Shown: positions 18,363 to 27,609 of the stretch, in pieces
Numbering within the stretch: position 1 is the stretch's first letter
How the letters are laid out: each line of letters opens with the position of its first letter
NCBI RefSeq assembly: GCF_009498525.1
Contig: NZ_QSNT01000001.1
Span: forward strand, 1,511,083-1,575,082
DNA: 64,000 nt
Origin: Rhizobium sp. ICMP 5592
GTDB taxonomy: Bacteria > Pseudomonadota > Alphaproteobacteria > Rhizobiales > Rhizobiaceae
Direction of reading: 5' to 3'
The notes under the pieces: model-generated
What the model saw: the letters and a program-made list of their open reading frames with translations, nothing else
The model's database searches: none
Told to the model about the DNA's origin: nothing
Position numbers and translations under genes: made by a program

Positions 18363-19346
18363 TCAGGAATTGAAGCGATGCGCGGCGCCATCGACCGGAT
18401 TGGCCCAGACCACGGCGCCGGGCGCGAAGGGTGTCTCTCCTTCCGCGCGCACGACCATTTCCCCCATATCGGGAACATCGAGATAGATGAGCGCCTCGGC
18501 ACCGAGGCGCTCGACATGGCGGACCTTGCCTTGCCACCAGCCATCGGTTTGCGACAATCTGATATGTTCGGGGCGGATCCCATAGGTCTTGCACCCGAAG
18601 CGCTCAGCGATCTCACCGCTGTAGAGGTTCATCTTCGGACTACCGATGAAGCCGGCGACAAATGGCGTGGCCGGATGGCGATAGAGTTCCATCGGACTGC
18701 CGACCTGTTCGATCTCGCCGCCTTTCAGGACGACGATCTTGTCGGCCATGGTCATGGCTTCGACCTGATCGTGCGTGACATAGATCATCGTCGTCTTCAG
18801 CCGTGCGTGAAGCTCCGAGAGTTCCAGCCGCATCTGGGCTCTCAGCGAAGCATCAAGATTGGAGAGCGGTTCGTCGAACAGGAAAACCTTGGGGTTGCGA
18901 ACGATGGCGCGGCCGATGGCGACGCGCTGACGCTGCCCGCCGGAAAGCTGCTTCGGCTTGCGGTCGAGCAATTGAGAGAGCTGGAGCGTGTCGGCGGCGG
19001 CACGAACCTTGGCCTCGATCTCCGCCTTCGGGCGGCGGGCGAGCGATAGCCCAAAGCCGATGTTTTCGGCGACGGTCATGTGCGGATAGAGCGCATAGCT
19101 CTGGAACACCATAGCGATGCCGCGCTCGGAAGGTTCGGCATGCGTCACGTCCTTGCCGGCTATGCTGAGTGCACCCGAGGTCGATTCTTCCAGTCCGGCG
19201 ATAATGCGCAGCAGGGTCGACTTGCCGCAGCCGGACGGTCCGACGAAGACCACGAATTCGCCGGAGCTCACCTCAAGATCGATGCCCTTGATGACTTCGA
19301 GCGCGCCAAAACTCTTGCGGACCTGCTTCAGAGTGAGTTCAGCCAT
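18363..19346 (-). CDS. Sugar ABC importer ATPase (UgpC/MalK type)
   Basis: The 327-residue ATPase has Walker A, the Leu-Ser-Gly-Gly-Gln-Arg-Gln-Arg signature, Walker B ending Asp-Glu-Pro-Leu-Ser-Asn-Leu-Asp (typical of the carbohydrate CUT1 branch) and a C-terminal TOBE region. It is shorter than the usual 350-370 residues. The stretch between the Ser-Pro-Lys-Met-Asn motif and Gly-Ile-Arg-Pro-Glu-His is cut to about 20 residues, so the first TOBE strand set is reduced. It is the last gene of the rhamnosidase / sugar importer operon, 4 bp after the preceding permease. Confidence 0.92.
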   Translation of the reverse strand: MAELTLKQVRKSFGALEVIKGIDLEVSSGEFVVFVGPSGCGKSTLLRIIAGLEESTSGALSIAGKDVTHAEPSERGIAMVFQSYALYPHMTVAENIGFGLSLARRPKAEIEAKVRAAADTLQLSQLLDRKPKQLSGGQRQRVAIGRAIVRNPKVFLFDEPLSNLDASLRAQMRLELSELHARLKTTMIYVTHDQVEAMTMADKIVVLKGGEIEQVGSPMELYRHPATPFVAGFIGSPKMNLYSGEIAERFGCKTYGIRPEHIRLSQTDGWWQGKVRHVERLGAEALIYLDVPDMGEMVVRAEGETPFAPGAVVWANPVDGAAHRFNS

Positions 19347-19350
19347 TGCA

Positions 19351-20178
19351 CTAACCTTTCACGGCGCCGGCCGTCATGCCTGCCACGATCTGCCGGTTGA
19401 AGAAGATGAAGACGATCAGGGGAGGGATGGTGACAAGGAGGATATTCATGAAGAGCAGGTTGTACTGGCTCGTATACATGCTCTGGAAATTATAGAGCGT
19501 GAGCTGCACGGTGACGTTCTCCTTGCCCGGGAGATAATAGAGCGGATTGGTGAAGTCGTTGAAGATCGCGATCGACTGCACGACGATGTTGGTGACCGTT
19601 ACCGGCTTCAGGAGCGGCAGGATAACCCGAAAGAAGATCTGCCAGGGCTTGGCGCCGTCGATCCGCGCCGCTTCATCGAGATCGCGCGGGATGGTCGCGA
19701 TGAACGACCTGAAAAGAAGGGTCGAAAAGGAGAGGTTGTAGGCGACCTGGATCAGGATCATGCCTGTGATCGTCTTGAACAGGCCGAGCTCCTGCAATAG
19801 CCCGATCGTCGGCACGACGGCGGGCGGCATCATCAGGCCCATGAAGAGGGCGACGGACGCCACCGTATTCCAGCCTGTCCTTCGCCGCTGCATCACATAG
19901 CCGACCATGGCCGAGAGCAGGATCAGGATCGTAACGGAGACGACGGTGATCAGCGTGGAATTGAAGTAGGCGAGAACCAGCTGATAGTCGCGTGCCTTGA
20001 ACACGGCGACCAGATTGTCCCATAGCAGCCATTGTTCCGGCAGGCCGAAGTTCAGCCGCGAGGCCTCGGATTTCGATTTCGCTGCCTGCAACAGCACGAA
20101 GACGAAGGGCAGCACGAAGATCACCATGGCAACCGCCAGCGCGATCAGCCCGACCATATAAGGTCGTATCTTTCTCAT
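19351..20178 (-). CDS. Sugar ABC importer permease (MalG type)
   Basis: The 275-residue inner-membrane protein has six predicted helices and the EAA loop (Glu-Ala-Ala-Arg-Ile-Asp-Gly-Ala) that contacts the ATPase. ATG 20178 overlaps the stop of the upstream permease by 4 bp (ATGA coupling). The longer frame from 20448 lies inside that permease and is rejected. With the other permease it forms the CUT1 channel for the oligosaccharide captured by the family-1 binding protein upstream. Confidence 0.92.
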   Translation of the reverse strand: MRKIRPYMVGLIALAVAMVIFVLPFVFVLLQAAKSKSEASRLNFGLPEQWLLWDNLVAVFKARDYQLVLAYFNSTLITVVSVTILILLSAMVGYVMQRRRTGWNTVASVALFMGLMMPPAVVPTIGLLQELGLFKTITGMILIQVAYNLSFSTLLFRSFIATIPRDLDEAARIDGAKPWQIFFRVILPLLKPVTVTNIVVQSIAIFNDFTNPLYYLPGKENVTVQLTLYNFQSMYTSQYNLLFMNILLVTIPPLIVFIFFNRQIVAGMTAGAVKG

Positions 20179-21053
20179 TCCTCGACCTCGCGCCGGTTGA
20201 ACCACAGAGTAAGGGGCATGATGATGATAGCGATCAGCGCAAACAGGATGACATTGCCGGCAGTCGACAGGCCGTAGAAGCCAGCCTGGTACTGCTTGTA
20301 GATGACCGAGGCGATGACGTCGGACGAAAAGCCCGGCCCGCCGCGTGTCATTGACCATATGAGATCGAAGGATCTGAGACCGCCGATCAGGGACAGAGTG
20401 ATGACCGTCACCGTGGCCGGACGCACCAAAGGGAGCGTGATGCGCCAAAATTGCTGGAGCCGTGTGGCTCCGTCGATGCGGGCCGCCTCATAATAGTCGG
20501 GACTGATCGCTGCGAGACCGGCGATGAAAATCAGGGTCGCAAGGCCGACGCCCTTCCACAGGTCGACGAGGGCCACGGAAAAGAGCGCGAGCGCCGGATT
20601 GGTGAGCCATCCCGGTCCGGGGATGCCGAGTGTTTCCAGTGCCACGTTTATGATCCCCCTTGTCGGATGCATCATCACCGTGAAGGTAATGCCGATGCCG
20701 ATGGTCGAGACCAGAACGGGGAAGAAGACCAGCGTACGCAGGAAGCCGCGGGCGAAGATGTTGCCGGTCAGCAGCACGGCCAGCAGAAGACCGCAGACGG
20801 TCTTCAGTCCCGAGGTCGTCACGGCATAGATTAGCGTGTTCACGAGCCCCTGAACGAGGAAAGGCTCGGAAAAGAACTGCCGGAAATTCTCCAGCCCGAT
20901 GAATTGCGCCGTTACCAGATCCCAGCGCGTCAGGCTGAACCACAGCGACGATATCGTGGGCACGAGAAACAGCACGCCGTAGATGGCGGTGGCTGGAAGA
21001 AAGAACCACAGCGGGTAGGGCGATTTGTGTGAGCGTGGGCGGGTCTCAGTCAT
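20175..21053 (-). CDS. Sugar ABC importer permease (MalF/UgpA type)
   Basis: The 292-residue permease has six helices and an EAA loop (Glu-Ala-Ala-Arg-Ile-Asp-Gly-Ala). It is encoded between the binding protein and the second permease, the normal CUT1 order. Its substrate is probably the rhamnose-containing sugar released or trimmed by the rhamnosidase of the same operon; this is inference from context. Confidence 0.92.
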   Translation of the reverse strand: MTETRPRSHKSPYPLWFFLPATAIYGVLFLVPTISSLWFSLTRWDLVTAQFIGLENFRQFFSEPFLVQGLVNTLIYAVTTSGLKTVCGLLLAVLLTGNIFARGFLRTLVFFPVLVSTIGIGITFTVMMHPTRGIINVALETLGIPGPGWLTNPALALFSVALVDLWKGVGLATLIFIAGLAAISPDYYEAARIDGATRLQQFWRITLPLVRPATVTVITLSLIGGLRSFDLIWSMTRGGPGFSSDVIASVIYKQYQAGFYGLSTAGNVILFALIAIIIMPLTLWFNRREVEE

Positions 21054-21119
21054 GGCTCCCTCTTCGTTCGGGTGAAGCCTCGCCTCAGAAAGGCAAGGCC
21101 GGTATTCCCGAAGAGGGCG

Positions 21120-22403
21120 CTACCAGTTGGGGATGCCGAGCTGCTTTGCCTGCTTGCGGACATCGTCGTCATAGAGTGCGGCGGCATCGGCCGGCTGGCG
21201 GATGCCGGAGCCGACCTCGACGGTAATTTGCTCCAGCGACGGTCCCTTGATCGGCGAGGAGAATTCCAATGCCGGCGTCGTCATGCCTTTCGTTTCGAAA
21301 TAGGGAAGCATGTCCTTGACCGCGGGCGGTACGTCGGCGGGCAGGGGGCAGCCATCGACCAGGGACGGACCTTGCACGGTATTGGTCGCCATCATGATCT
21401 TGCAGCCTTCGATGCTGCCGACGAAATCCGCGAATTTCCTGGCCTCGTCGACATGCTTGCTGGCGGTCGGGATGTAGAGGGCCGCCGGCATCCAGACGGT
21501 CAGGCCGTTCTTCGATGCGTCGTCTCCCGGCTGGGCAAAAAAGCCGACATCGTCGAGGTTGTCGGAGTAGTCCTGCTTGAGGGCGCCGATCGCGAAGGTC
21601 AGCATCGGATAATGCGCGGCTTCGCCAGTCGCCACCATCCGGAGCCCGTCATCATAGCTGGCGGCGCCGAAATCATCATTCATCAGGCCGGCATCATGCA
21701 CCTCCTTCAGATGCTCGAAGCCTTTCATGGCGGCCGGCGTCGTGGCGTACTTGACCTTGTTGTTGGTGTAATCCTCGGCGAAATTCGGCACCGCGGCATT
21801 GAGATTGTAATAGTCGGCGAGAACGAAAAGCTGCGATGTCCAGGTGTCGCGATAGGTCTGGGCAACGGCCACCTTGCCAGCCGCCTTCACCTTCTCGTTG
21901 TTGGCCATGAACTCGGCCCATGTCTTGGGAACAGTGAGGCCGAGCTCTTGGTAGATCTTCCTGTTATAGAAGATCCCGCCCCCTTGAGCGGTGCCGAAAG
22001 GGATGCCGTAAACCTTGGCATCGGAACGCACCACCGCCTTGAAGCTTTCATTCACGTTCGCCTGCGATGGCAGGTTGCTCAGATCGACCAATGTCTGCCC
22101 GGGCTTGATGGCCTGCATCAGCGAGCCGGAATTGTAGAGGAACACATCGGTCATTTCGCCGGTCGCGAGGCGAGTCTTGATGATGTTGTCTCCCTCGCCG
22201 CCGCCCGGCCGCTGTTCGATGTCGATCGAGACATCGGGAGCTTTCTTCTCATAGGCAGTAACCAGCGCCTCGGCCGCCGCGACCGTGTCGGGGCTGTTGT
22301 CGATAAGAAACGAGAGCTTGGTTTCCGCCTGCGATGGGCTGGCCGCGATCAATGCGGCGAGCGCCGACACAGTCGCGAAAATGACTCCAAAACGCTTTGT
22401 CAT
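21120..22403 (-). CDS. Sugar ABC importer substrate-binding protein, family 1
   Basis: The 427-residue periplasmic protein has a Sec signal peptide (cut near Ser-Gln-Ala-Glu, about residue 26) and the SBP_bac_1 fold typical of CUT1 oligosaccharide systems. It starts 45 bp after the rhamnosidase stop and lies 66 bp before the first permease. It probably binds a rhamnosyl oligosaccharide or glycoside. No lipoprotein Cys is present, so it is soluble in the periplasm. Confidence 0.91.
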   Translation of the reverse strand: MTKRFGVIFATVSALAALIAASPSQAETKLSFLIDNSPDTVAAAEALVTAYEKKAPDVSIDIEQRPGGGEGDNIIKTRLATGEMTDVFLYNSGSLMQAIKPGQTLVDLSNLPSQANVNESFKAVVRSDAKVYGIPFGTAQGGGIFYNRKIYQELGLTVPKTWAEFMANNEKVKAAGKVAVAQTYRDTWTSQLFVLADYYNLNAAVPNFAEDYTNNKVKYATTPAAMKGFEHLKEVHDAGLMNDDFGAASYDDGLRMVATGEAAHYPMLTFAIGALKQDYSDNLDDVGFFAQPGDDASKNGLTVWMPAALYIPTASKHVDEARKFADFVGSIEGCKIMMATNTVQGPSLVDGCPLPADVPPAVKDMLPYFETKGMTTPALEFSSPIKGPSLEQITVEVGSGIRQPADAAALYDDDVRKQAKQLGIPNW

Positions 22404-22448
22404 GACGTTCCTCCTCCGAACGATGAGACATTCAACGATTATGCAGTT

Positions 22449-24764
22449 TCAGGGCTTGGGAAGCGTGAAGACGATCTCATGCGTTCCCGGATCGACAATC
22501 GCCTCCCCAGCGACTGGCTTTCCATCGACCGACGGGTTCTGATGCCGATGCCCCGGCCGGAACCGTCCGACGCACCCCTTCGGCAATGTCAGCCGATAGG
22601 TCACCTTGTCGCCGCTCAACTCCCACGCGGCTTCAATGCGGCCCTGACTGACATCATGATGGGCGCGGACGGGCGACAGCGACGGGATTGGCGCCGGATC
22701 AATGATGATTTCGGCAAACCCCGGCGCGCTCGGGCTCGGTGAAATGCCGGCAACGCTTTCGAACAGCCATTGGCAGACCGCGCCATAGGCATAGTGATTA
22801 TAGCTGTTCATATCCGGATCGTAGATGGTCCCGTCGGGCGCCAGCGCATCCCAGCGTTCCCAGATCGTCGTCGCACCCTGCACGACCTGGTAGAGCCAGC
22901 CGGGCACCTCCTGCTGAAGGAAGACTTTCTCCGCAAGATCGTCCAGACCCAGCTTCGTCAGGGCCGGCAGCAGCGCGGGCGTGCCGATAAAGCCGGTGCC
23001 GATCTTGTAGTCGGCGTCGATGACCACCTGGCGGAAATGCCGCTTGGCCGCGTCCTGGTGCTCGGCAGGGATCAGATCGTAGAGAAATGCCAGCGCATAG
23101 GACGTCTGGTCGTTGTGCGCGAGGCGGCCCGATGGAGTGATGAATTCGTGCGCGAAAGCCCGCCTGATCCGGTCGGCGCGTGCCGTCATCCGTTCTTCCA
23201 GCCCGTGATCGCCGAGGACGGCGGCGATCTTCGCCAGAAGGTCGCTGGAGATGAAGTGGTAAAGCGTTGCCGCGCAATCGTCGCCGATCGTCGGGCGCGG
23301 CTTGCGGTTGTCGCCGATCGGCTGGAGCCAATCGCCGAAGGTAAAGCCTCGATCGCCCCAGTGAGACGGTGGCCGCACGATCGGGCCATCCGAGATCGAC
23401 CAAACGAAGTCGACCCAACGCACCATCGCATCCAGGCACTCCAAGAGAATCTCGCGGTCGCCATAATGGGTGTAGAGCACCCAGGGGATGACGACGATCG
23501 CGTCGCCCCAGCCGGTCGAGCCGGCAAAGCCGGGGAAGTGCTCCGGATGCAGCCGCGTCGGATCCGGCGAAAAATGGGAAACCGCTCCATCCGACCGCTG
23601 ATCGGCCATGACATCGCGCAGATATTTCCTCAGGAACGACTGGCTGTCCGTCAGCCAGCATGCCGTTGCGGCGAAGACCTGGGCATCGCCGGTCCAGCCG
23701 AGGCGCTCGTCACGCTGCGGGCAATCGGTCGGCACCTCGATGAAGTTGGCGCGTTGTGACCAGATGGTGTTCTGGACAAGCCGGTTGACGAGAGCATTGC
23801 CCGAGGTGAAGCCGCCGGCAAGGATGGGAACCGAAGAGATCGGCACCGAGGAGATCGCGACGATTTCCGCGTCGCCCTTGATCGTTATCCGGGCATAGCG
23901 AAAGCCCTGGAAGGTGAAATGCGGCGCATAGGTCTCATCGCCGCCGCCGCGCAACGTATAGATCGTGTGCGCTGGGGCGGTTCGGTAATTGCGATTGTCG
24001 AAATAGCGTTCCGGCCCCAGAACCTCGGAATGCTCGACCAGCACTTCTGCGCCGGCCGCGCCGCGAACCGTATAGCGCACATAGCCGCCGGCATTCTGGC
24101 CGAAATCATAGATCGTCCGGCCTTCCGCGTCGGCCCAAGTCTCGATCGGGGCGATCGGCTGCAATTCCTTCACCGGCGCGGTTTCATGGCCGACCAGTAG
24201 CGTCTTGTCGAAGGATAGCTTCTCCGTGCCGTGGGTCTCGGAAAGCGTTTCCTCGCGGGCGTCATAGATCTCGCCAAAATAGATGCCGGATTTGCGGACA
24301 GGCAGCAGGCCGCTTCGCCAGCTCGTATCGGTAGAAAGAATAACGCCGGCCGGGCCGATCAGGTCCACGATCGCCGCCGTCCTGTCGCCCCAGCAATTAG
24401 GAACAGCCTTCCACATCAGCGGGGAGCGATACCATCCGTCGGCAAGCCAGATCTCGATACGGTTTTCGCCTGGCTTGAGCAAATCGGACACGTCGTAGCG
24501 CTGATAGGCAATACGATCGTCATAGTTGGTCCAGCCCGGTGTCAGCAGGTCGTCGCCGACGCGCTTGCCATTGATGAAGCAACGATAGAGGCCGAGTGCC
24601 GAAATGAGGAGTTCGATGGGGCCGGCCGCGTCGTCCAGATTGAACGTCCGTGCGATGAAGCTTGCGGCCGTACCCTGACCTTGGTCCGACAGTGGCGCGA
24701 TCATCTCACCCGCCCATTTGCGGGACACCCGGTTGCCTTTGATGGCGGATGGCTGAAAGTTCAT
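22449..24764 (-). CDS. Alpha-L-rhamnosidase (GH78)
   Basis: The 771-residue enzyme has the GH78 layout: N-terminal beta-sandwich domains with Leu-x-Ile-Ser-Ala-Leu-Gly-Leu-Tyr and Thr-Pro-Gly-Trp-Thr-Asn-Tyr, then an (alpha/alpha)6 catalytic domain, then a C-terminal beta-sandwich. The catalytic domain holds the conserved Asp-Cys-Pro-Gln-Arg-Asp-Glu-Arg-Leu-Gly-Trp-Thr-Gly-Asp active-site stretch. It removes terminal alpha-L-rhamnose from glycosides or pectic rhamnogalacturonan fragments. No signal peptide is seen, so it probably works in the cytoplasm on imported sugars. The frame is open from 25013, but GGGAGG lies just before ATG 24764, which is also where family homology begins. It is the first gene of the operon, directly downstream of the LacI-type dyad. 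Confidence 0.93.
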   Translation of the reverse strand: MNFQPSAIKGNRVSRKWAGEMIAPLSDQGQGTAASFIARTFNLDDAAGPIELLISALGLYRCFINGKRVGDDLLTPGWTNYDDRIAYQRYDVSDLLKPGENRIEIWLADGWYRSPLMWKAVPNCWGDRTAAIVDLIGPAGVILSTDTSWRSGLLPVRKSGIYFGEIYDAREETLSETHGTEKLSFDKTLLVGHETAPVKELQPIAPIETWADAEGRTIYDFGQNAGGYVRYTVRGAAGAEVLVEHSEVLGPERYFDNRNYRTAPAHTIYTLRGGGDETYAPHFTFQGFRYARITIKGDAEIVAISSVPISSVPILAGGFTSGNALVNRLVQNTIWSQRANFIEVPTDCPQRDERLGWTGDAQVFAATACWLTDSQSFLRKYLRDVMADQRSDGAVSHFSPDPTRLHPEHFPGFAGSTGWGDAIVVIPWVLYTHYGDREILLECLDAMVRWVDFVWSISDGPIVRPPSHWGDRGFTFGDWLQPIGDNRKPRPTIGDDCAATLYHFISSDLLAKIAAVLGDHGLEERMTARADRIRRAFAHEFITPSGRLAHNDQTSYALAFLYDLIPAEHQDAAKRHFRQVVIDADYKIGTGFIGTPALLPALTKLGLDDLAEKVFLQQEVPGWLYQVVQGATTIWERWDALAPDGTIYDPDMNSYNHYAYGAVCQWLFESVAGISPSPSAPGFAEIIIDPAPIPSLSPVRAHHDVSQGRIEAAWELSGDKVTYRLTLPKGCVGRFRPGHRHQNPSVDGKPVAGEAIVDPGTHEIVFTLPKP

Positions 24765-24780
24765 CAAATCCTCCCATTTG

Positions 24781-24810
24781 TGTAGAACGTTCTCCGTATA
24801 ACGTTCTACA
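24781..24810. promoter_or_regulatory. 30-bp perfect dyad, candidate LacI-type operator
   Basis: Arms TGTAGAACGTT and AACGTTCTACA (11 bp, no mismatch) enclose 8 bp. Each arm contains AACGTT, itself a palindrome with the central CG favoured by LacI-family proteins, so this could be two overlapping operators on one face. It lies 17 bp upstream of the rhamnosidase ATG and 94 bp from the regulator start. Confidence 0.82.
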
Positions 24811-24903
24811 TTTTTTACCGATGTGCAATAGAAAATTTGCGAGCGTTCTGTCATGGTGCATATGGGCGGGTTGCGTGACTCGCGGGTCAGGTCTGGGAAT
24901 TTC

Positions 24904-25941
24904 ATGTCAGTCGATAATAGAAAACCGCTGGAACGGGCCGATCGCGTGACGATCCGAACGGTCGCTGCGCATGCCGGCGTGTCGGTCGCCGCAGTCTCGA
25001 AGGTGATGCGCAATGCCTATGGCGTCAGCGACAGCCTTCGCGCCAAAGTGACCGGTTCGATCGAGGAATTGGGATATCGTCCGTCCAGAGCGGCGCGGGG
25101 CTTGCGCGGGCGAACCTTCACGATCGGGCTGCTTCTCGTCGACATCCGCAACCCGTTTCTTCCTGAGGTTATCGCCGGCGTCAACGCCGTTCTGGCGCCG
25201 GGACATTATCAGGCAATGATCGGCGTCGGCGAAGCCCGGATGCAACTTGAGACGTCCCTGATCGAATCGATGATCGATTACAAGATGGACGGTCTTATTC
25301 TGGTCGCGCCGCGACTGCCGTCCGAGATCATTACGAGATTTGCCGCGCAGATCCCGATCGTCGCGGTCGGCTATCATGACCCGACGGCGGATGGTTTCGA
25401 TACGATCAACGCCGACGATCAGCGTGGGGCGGAGATTGCCGTCGAATCGCTTCTCGAATGCGGCTATCGCGATATCGAGATGCTGAGCCAGCTTGCGCGC
25501 GAGGGCCACAAGGTTTCCGTCGTCCGTCAGCGTGAAATAGGCTATCGGCGCGCCATGCAGCGTGCCGGCTTCGGCTCCTCGGCGCCGATCACCAATATTC
25601 CACTTCAATCCCCCAGGCGCGAGGAAACCATTCGCAAGTTCCTGACACGTAGCGACAGGCCGCGTGCCATTTTCTGCTGGAGCGATATCGATGCCATCGT
25701 GGTGATGAGCATGGCGGCGGAAATGGGCGTGCGCGTGCCGGAAGATCTGGCGGTCGTGGGCTACGACAATTCCTCCACCGCCGCTCTCGGTCTCGTCAAC
25801 CTCGCCAGCATCGACCAGTCCGGCAGGGAGCTTGGCCAGACAGCCACCCGCACGCTTTTGTCGCGCATCGAAGGTCGCAGCGAGGCAATGCATATCCTGC
25901 AATTGCCGTCGCTGGTGACCAGGCGAAGCCTGGCGGGATAA
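24904..25941 (+). CDS. LacI-family transcriptional regulator
   Basis: The 345-residue protein has an N-terminal LacI helix-turn-helix (Thr-Ile-Arg-Thr-Val-Ala-x-His-Ala-Gly-Val-Ser with Val-Ser-Lys-Val-Met hinge side) and a periplasmic-binding-protein-like effector domain. It is divergent from the rhamnosidase / sugar importer operon and almost certainly its repressor, acting at the dyad at 24781. ATG 24904 was preferred because it sits 15 residues before the helix-turn-helix, but its ribosome site is weak; ATG 24853 would add 17 residues. The stop lies 15 bp from the convergent SnoaL-like gene. Confidence 0.92.
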   Translation: MSVDNRKPLERADRVTIRTVAAHAGVSVAAVSKVMRNAYGVSDSLRAKVTGSIEELGYRPSRAARGLRGRTFTIGLLLVDIRNPFLPEVIAGVNAVLAPGHYQAMIGVGEARMQLETSLIESMIDYKMDGLILVAPRLPSEIITRFAAQIPIVAVGYHDPTADGFDTINADDQRGAEIAVESLLECGYRDIEMLSQLAREGHKVSVVRQREIGYRRAMQRAGFGSSAPITNIPLQSPRREETIRKFLTRSDRPRAIFCWSDIDAIVVMSMAAEMGVRVPEDLAVVGYDNSSTAALGLVNLASIDQSGRELGQTATRTLLSRIEGRSEAMHILQLPSLVTRRSLAG

Positions 25942-25956
25942 GGTCGCGGACTTGGG

Positions 25957-26529
25957 TCAGAACATGCCTTGGGGATTGGCACGCGGAATATTCTGACCGA
26001 TCCAGGGAGCCGAATTTTTCGGATCGCCGACAATCTGTAGCGTGTCCCAATGCTCGACGGCCTTTCCTTCGGCATTCATCCTGTAAATGTCGACGCCTGC
26101 AATACCCGTATCTTTTGGGTCGTCGGTCAGCAGGTTGAGAAAATTCACATGGGCGAACACATAGTCGCCAGAGGCGATGATCTTGTGGACGACGACGCGA
26201 GCGCTCGGATGCGCTGATTTGACGGCGGCGAAATATTTGCCGAGTGCCACGGAACCGTCAGCGATCAGCGGGTTGTGCTGGACGTAGCCGGGAACCAGAA
26301 ACTTGGCCGTGCCTTCCTCCGCCTTGGGCTCGTTGATCATCATCTGATAGAGCGCCAGGACATTGTTGACGTTGCGGGTAGCGTGTTTGTCGTGTGGGTC
26401 GACCAGCACGAGGTCGGCTTTCGCTTTGGTATCCTTTGCCTGCGCGACTTGAGGCGGGACAAGCATGGCGGCGCTTACCGCAACGATCGCGGCCAAAAGT
26501 CCTTGGCGCAGGGTATTGTTGAAGGTCAT
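25957..26529 (-). CDS. Secreted SnoaL/NTF2-like protein
   Basis: The 190-residue protein has a signal peptide (cut near Ala-Gln-Ala-Lys, about residue 31) and a SnoaL-like polyketide-cyclase fold. Marks include Tyr-Val-Gln-His-Asn-Pro, a Gly-Asp-Tyr-Val-Phe-Ala-His strand, and Val-Glu-His-Trp-Asp at the end. Members of this fold bind small hydrophobic ligands or act as cyclases/isomerases; no specific reaction can be named. It follows the SDR gene on the same strand by 39 bp, so the two may share an operon under the LysR regulator. Confidence 0.8.
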   Translation of the reverse strand: MTFNNTLRQGLLAAIVAVSAAMLVPPQVAQAKDTKAKADLVLVDPHDKHATRNVNNVLALYQMMINEPKAEEGTAKFLVPGYVQHNPLIADGSVALGKYFAAVKSAHPSARVVVHKIIASGDYVFAHVNFLNLLTDDPKDTGIAGVDIYRMNAEGKAVEHWDTLQIVGDPKNSAPWIGQNIPRANPQGMF

Positions 26530-26568
26530 TGCATTCTCCTTGATTGCTTGGAATTTTTCGGGACGGCT

Positions 26569-27438
26569 TCAGTTGAGGCCAACGATCCGGAGGCGCAGCG
26601 CGTCCTGTTCAGCGTCAGACATCTGACGAGCCGCACGCAGCATTTCGGCGGCGTCGTCACCAACGGGAGCGATGCTCGGTGCTGGCACCTCTTCGGCCAA
26701 CTCGATGACTCTTTGTGCCGCCAAGACCGAATCCAGGCCTGCTTCCTGCATGCCGTTGAGCTTGTCTGCGAAGGTTGCGAAAGGCTGTCCGTATAGTTCG
26801 CGCTGTTCGGGCGTCATTGCGTCGGCGATGTGAGTGAGCGCCGCTGCCGTTTTCGCCGGGCCGCCTGTCTTCATATTGCCTGCCGGAGCCACCACGACAT
26901 CGATACCAAAGGACTTCAATTCGGCGCGATAAACGGCCGAGAATACCTCCATCGCAGCCTTCGATGCGCCCGATGGCCCGTTGAAGGGCAGCGGTATGCT
27001 TGCAGTCCAGGTGCTGACCTGGACGATGCGGCCGCGTGCCGTCCTTAATGCCGGCAGGAAGGTATTCATGACCGACAGGGCGCCAAACACATTGACGTCG
27101 AATTCGCGCTTGATAGCCTCGAGCGGCAGAACTTCGATCGGCCCCGGGGTCAGGATACCCGCATTATTGATCAAGAGATCGAGACCGGTATCGCCGAGCG
27201 CATCGGACACGCCGCCTGCCCAGGCTTTCACAACCTGTTCCTTGGTCATGTCGCAGACGGCCAGGCTGACGCGTCCGCCAGAGGCGTGCTTCAGATCCTG
27301 GATCTCTTCAGCTGACATGGCCGTGCCGAAAACGATATAGCCCTTGGCGGCAAGTCCAAGTGCGATATCGCGGCCGAGACCGCCGCCGGCACCGGTAACC
27401 ACGGCGGAGCGACGCTGATGTTCGGAAGGGTTCGACAT
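26569..27438 (-). CDS. Short-chain dehydrogenase/reductase with Ser at the Tyr position
   Basis: The 289-residue Rossmann protein has the SDR cofactor motif Thr-Gly-Ala-Gly-Gly-Gly-Leu-Gly and Asn-Asn-Ala-Gly. The active-site Ser lies in Val-Ser-Thr-Trp-Thr. Where the YxxxK motif should be, the sequence reads Gly-Pro-Ser-Gly-Ala-Ser-Lys, so the catalytic Tyr is replaced by Ser while the Lys is kept. It may be an inactive or altered SDR, or bind NAD(P) without normal reduction. AGGAAA precedes ATG 27438; the frame open to 27471 adds nothing. It is divergent from the LysR gene. Confidence 0.84.
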   Translation of the reverse strand: MSNPSEHQRRSAVVTGAGGGLGRDIALGLAAKGYIVFGTAMSAEEIQDLKHASGGRVSLAVCDMTKEQVVKAWAGGVSDALGDTGLDLLINNAGILTPGPIEVLPLEAIKREFDVNVFGALSVMNTFLPALRTARGRIVQVSTWTASIPLPFNGPSGASKAAMEVFSAVYRAELKSFGIDVVVAPAGNMKTGGPAKTAAALTHIADAMTPEQRELYGQPFATFADKLNGMQEAGLDSVLAAQRVIELAEEVPAPSIAPVGDDAAEMLRAARQMSDAEQDALRLRIVGLN

Positions 27439-27609
27439 TGGAAGTTTCCTTTCAGCCGGCGATCGGCGCACCCCGGCAGCCGAGCAAGTCAGTAATGTTG
27501 CGGGGACTTATCGATGTCCTTGATGTTCGAAGGCGGTAGGATATTGTTCCCAAGTGCGATTTGATATCTTCGCTTGTTGCCAAGCTGTGTCGCGGAAAGT
27601 GGAACGCCA

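Noticed and set aside
21072..22742. 556-codon plus-strand open frame
   Set aside because: It is antisense to the sugar-binding protein, with no recognisable domain or ribosome site.
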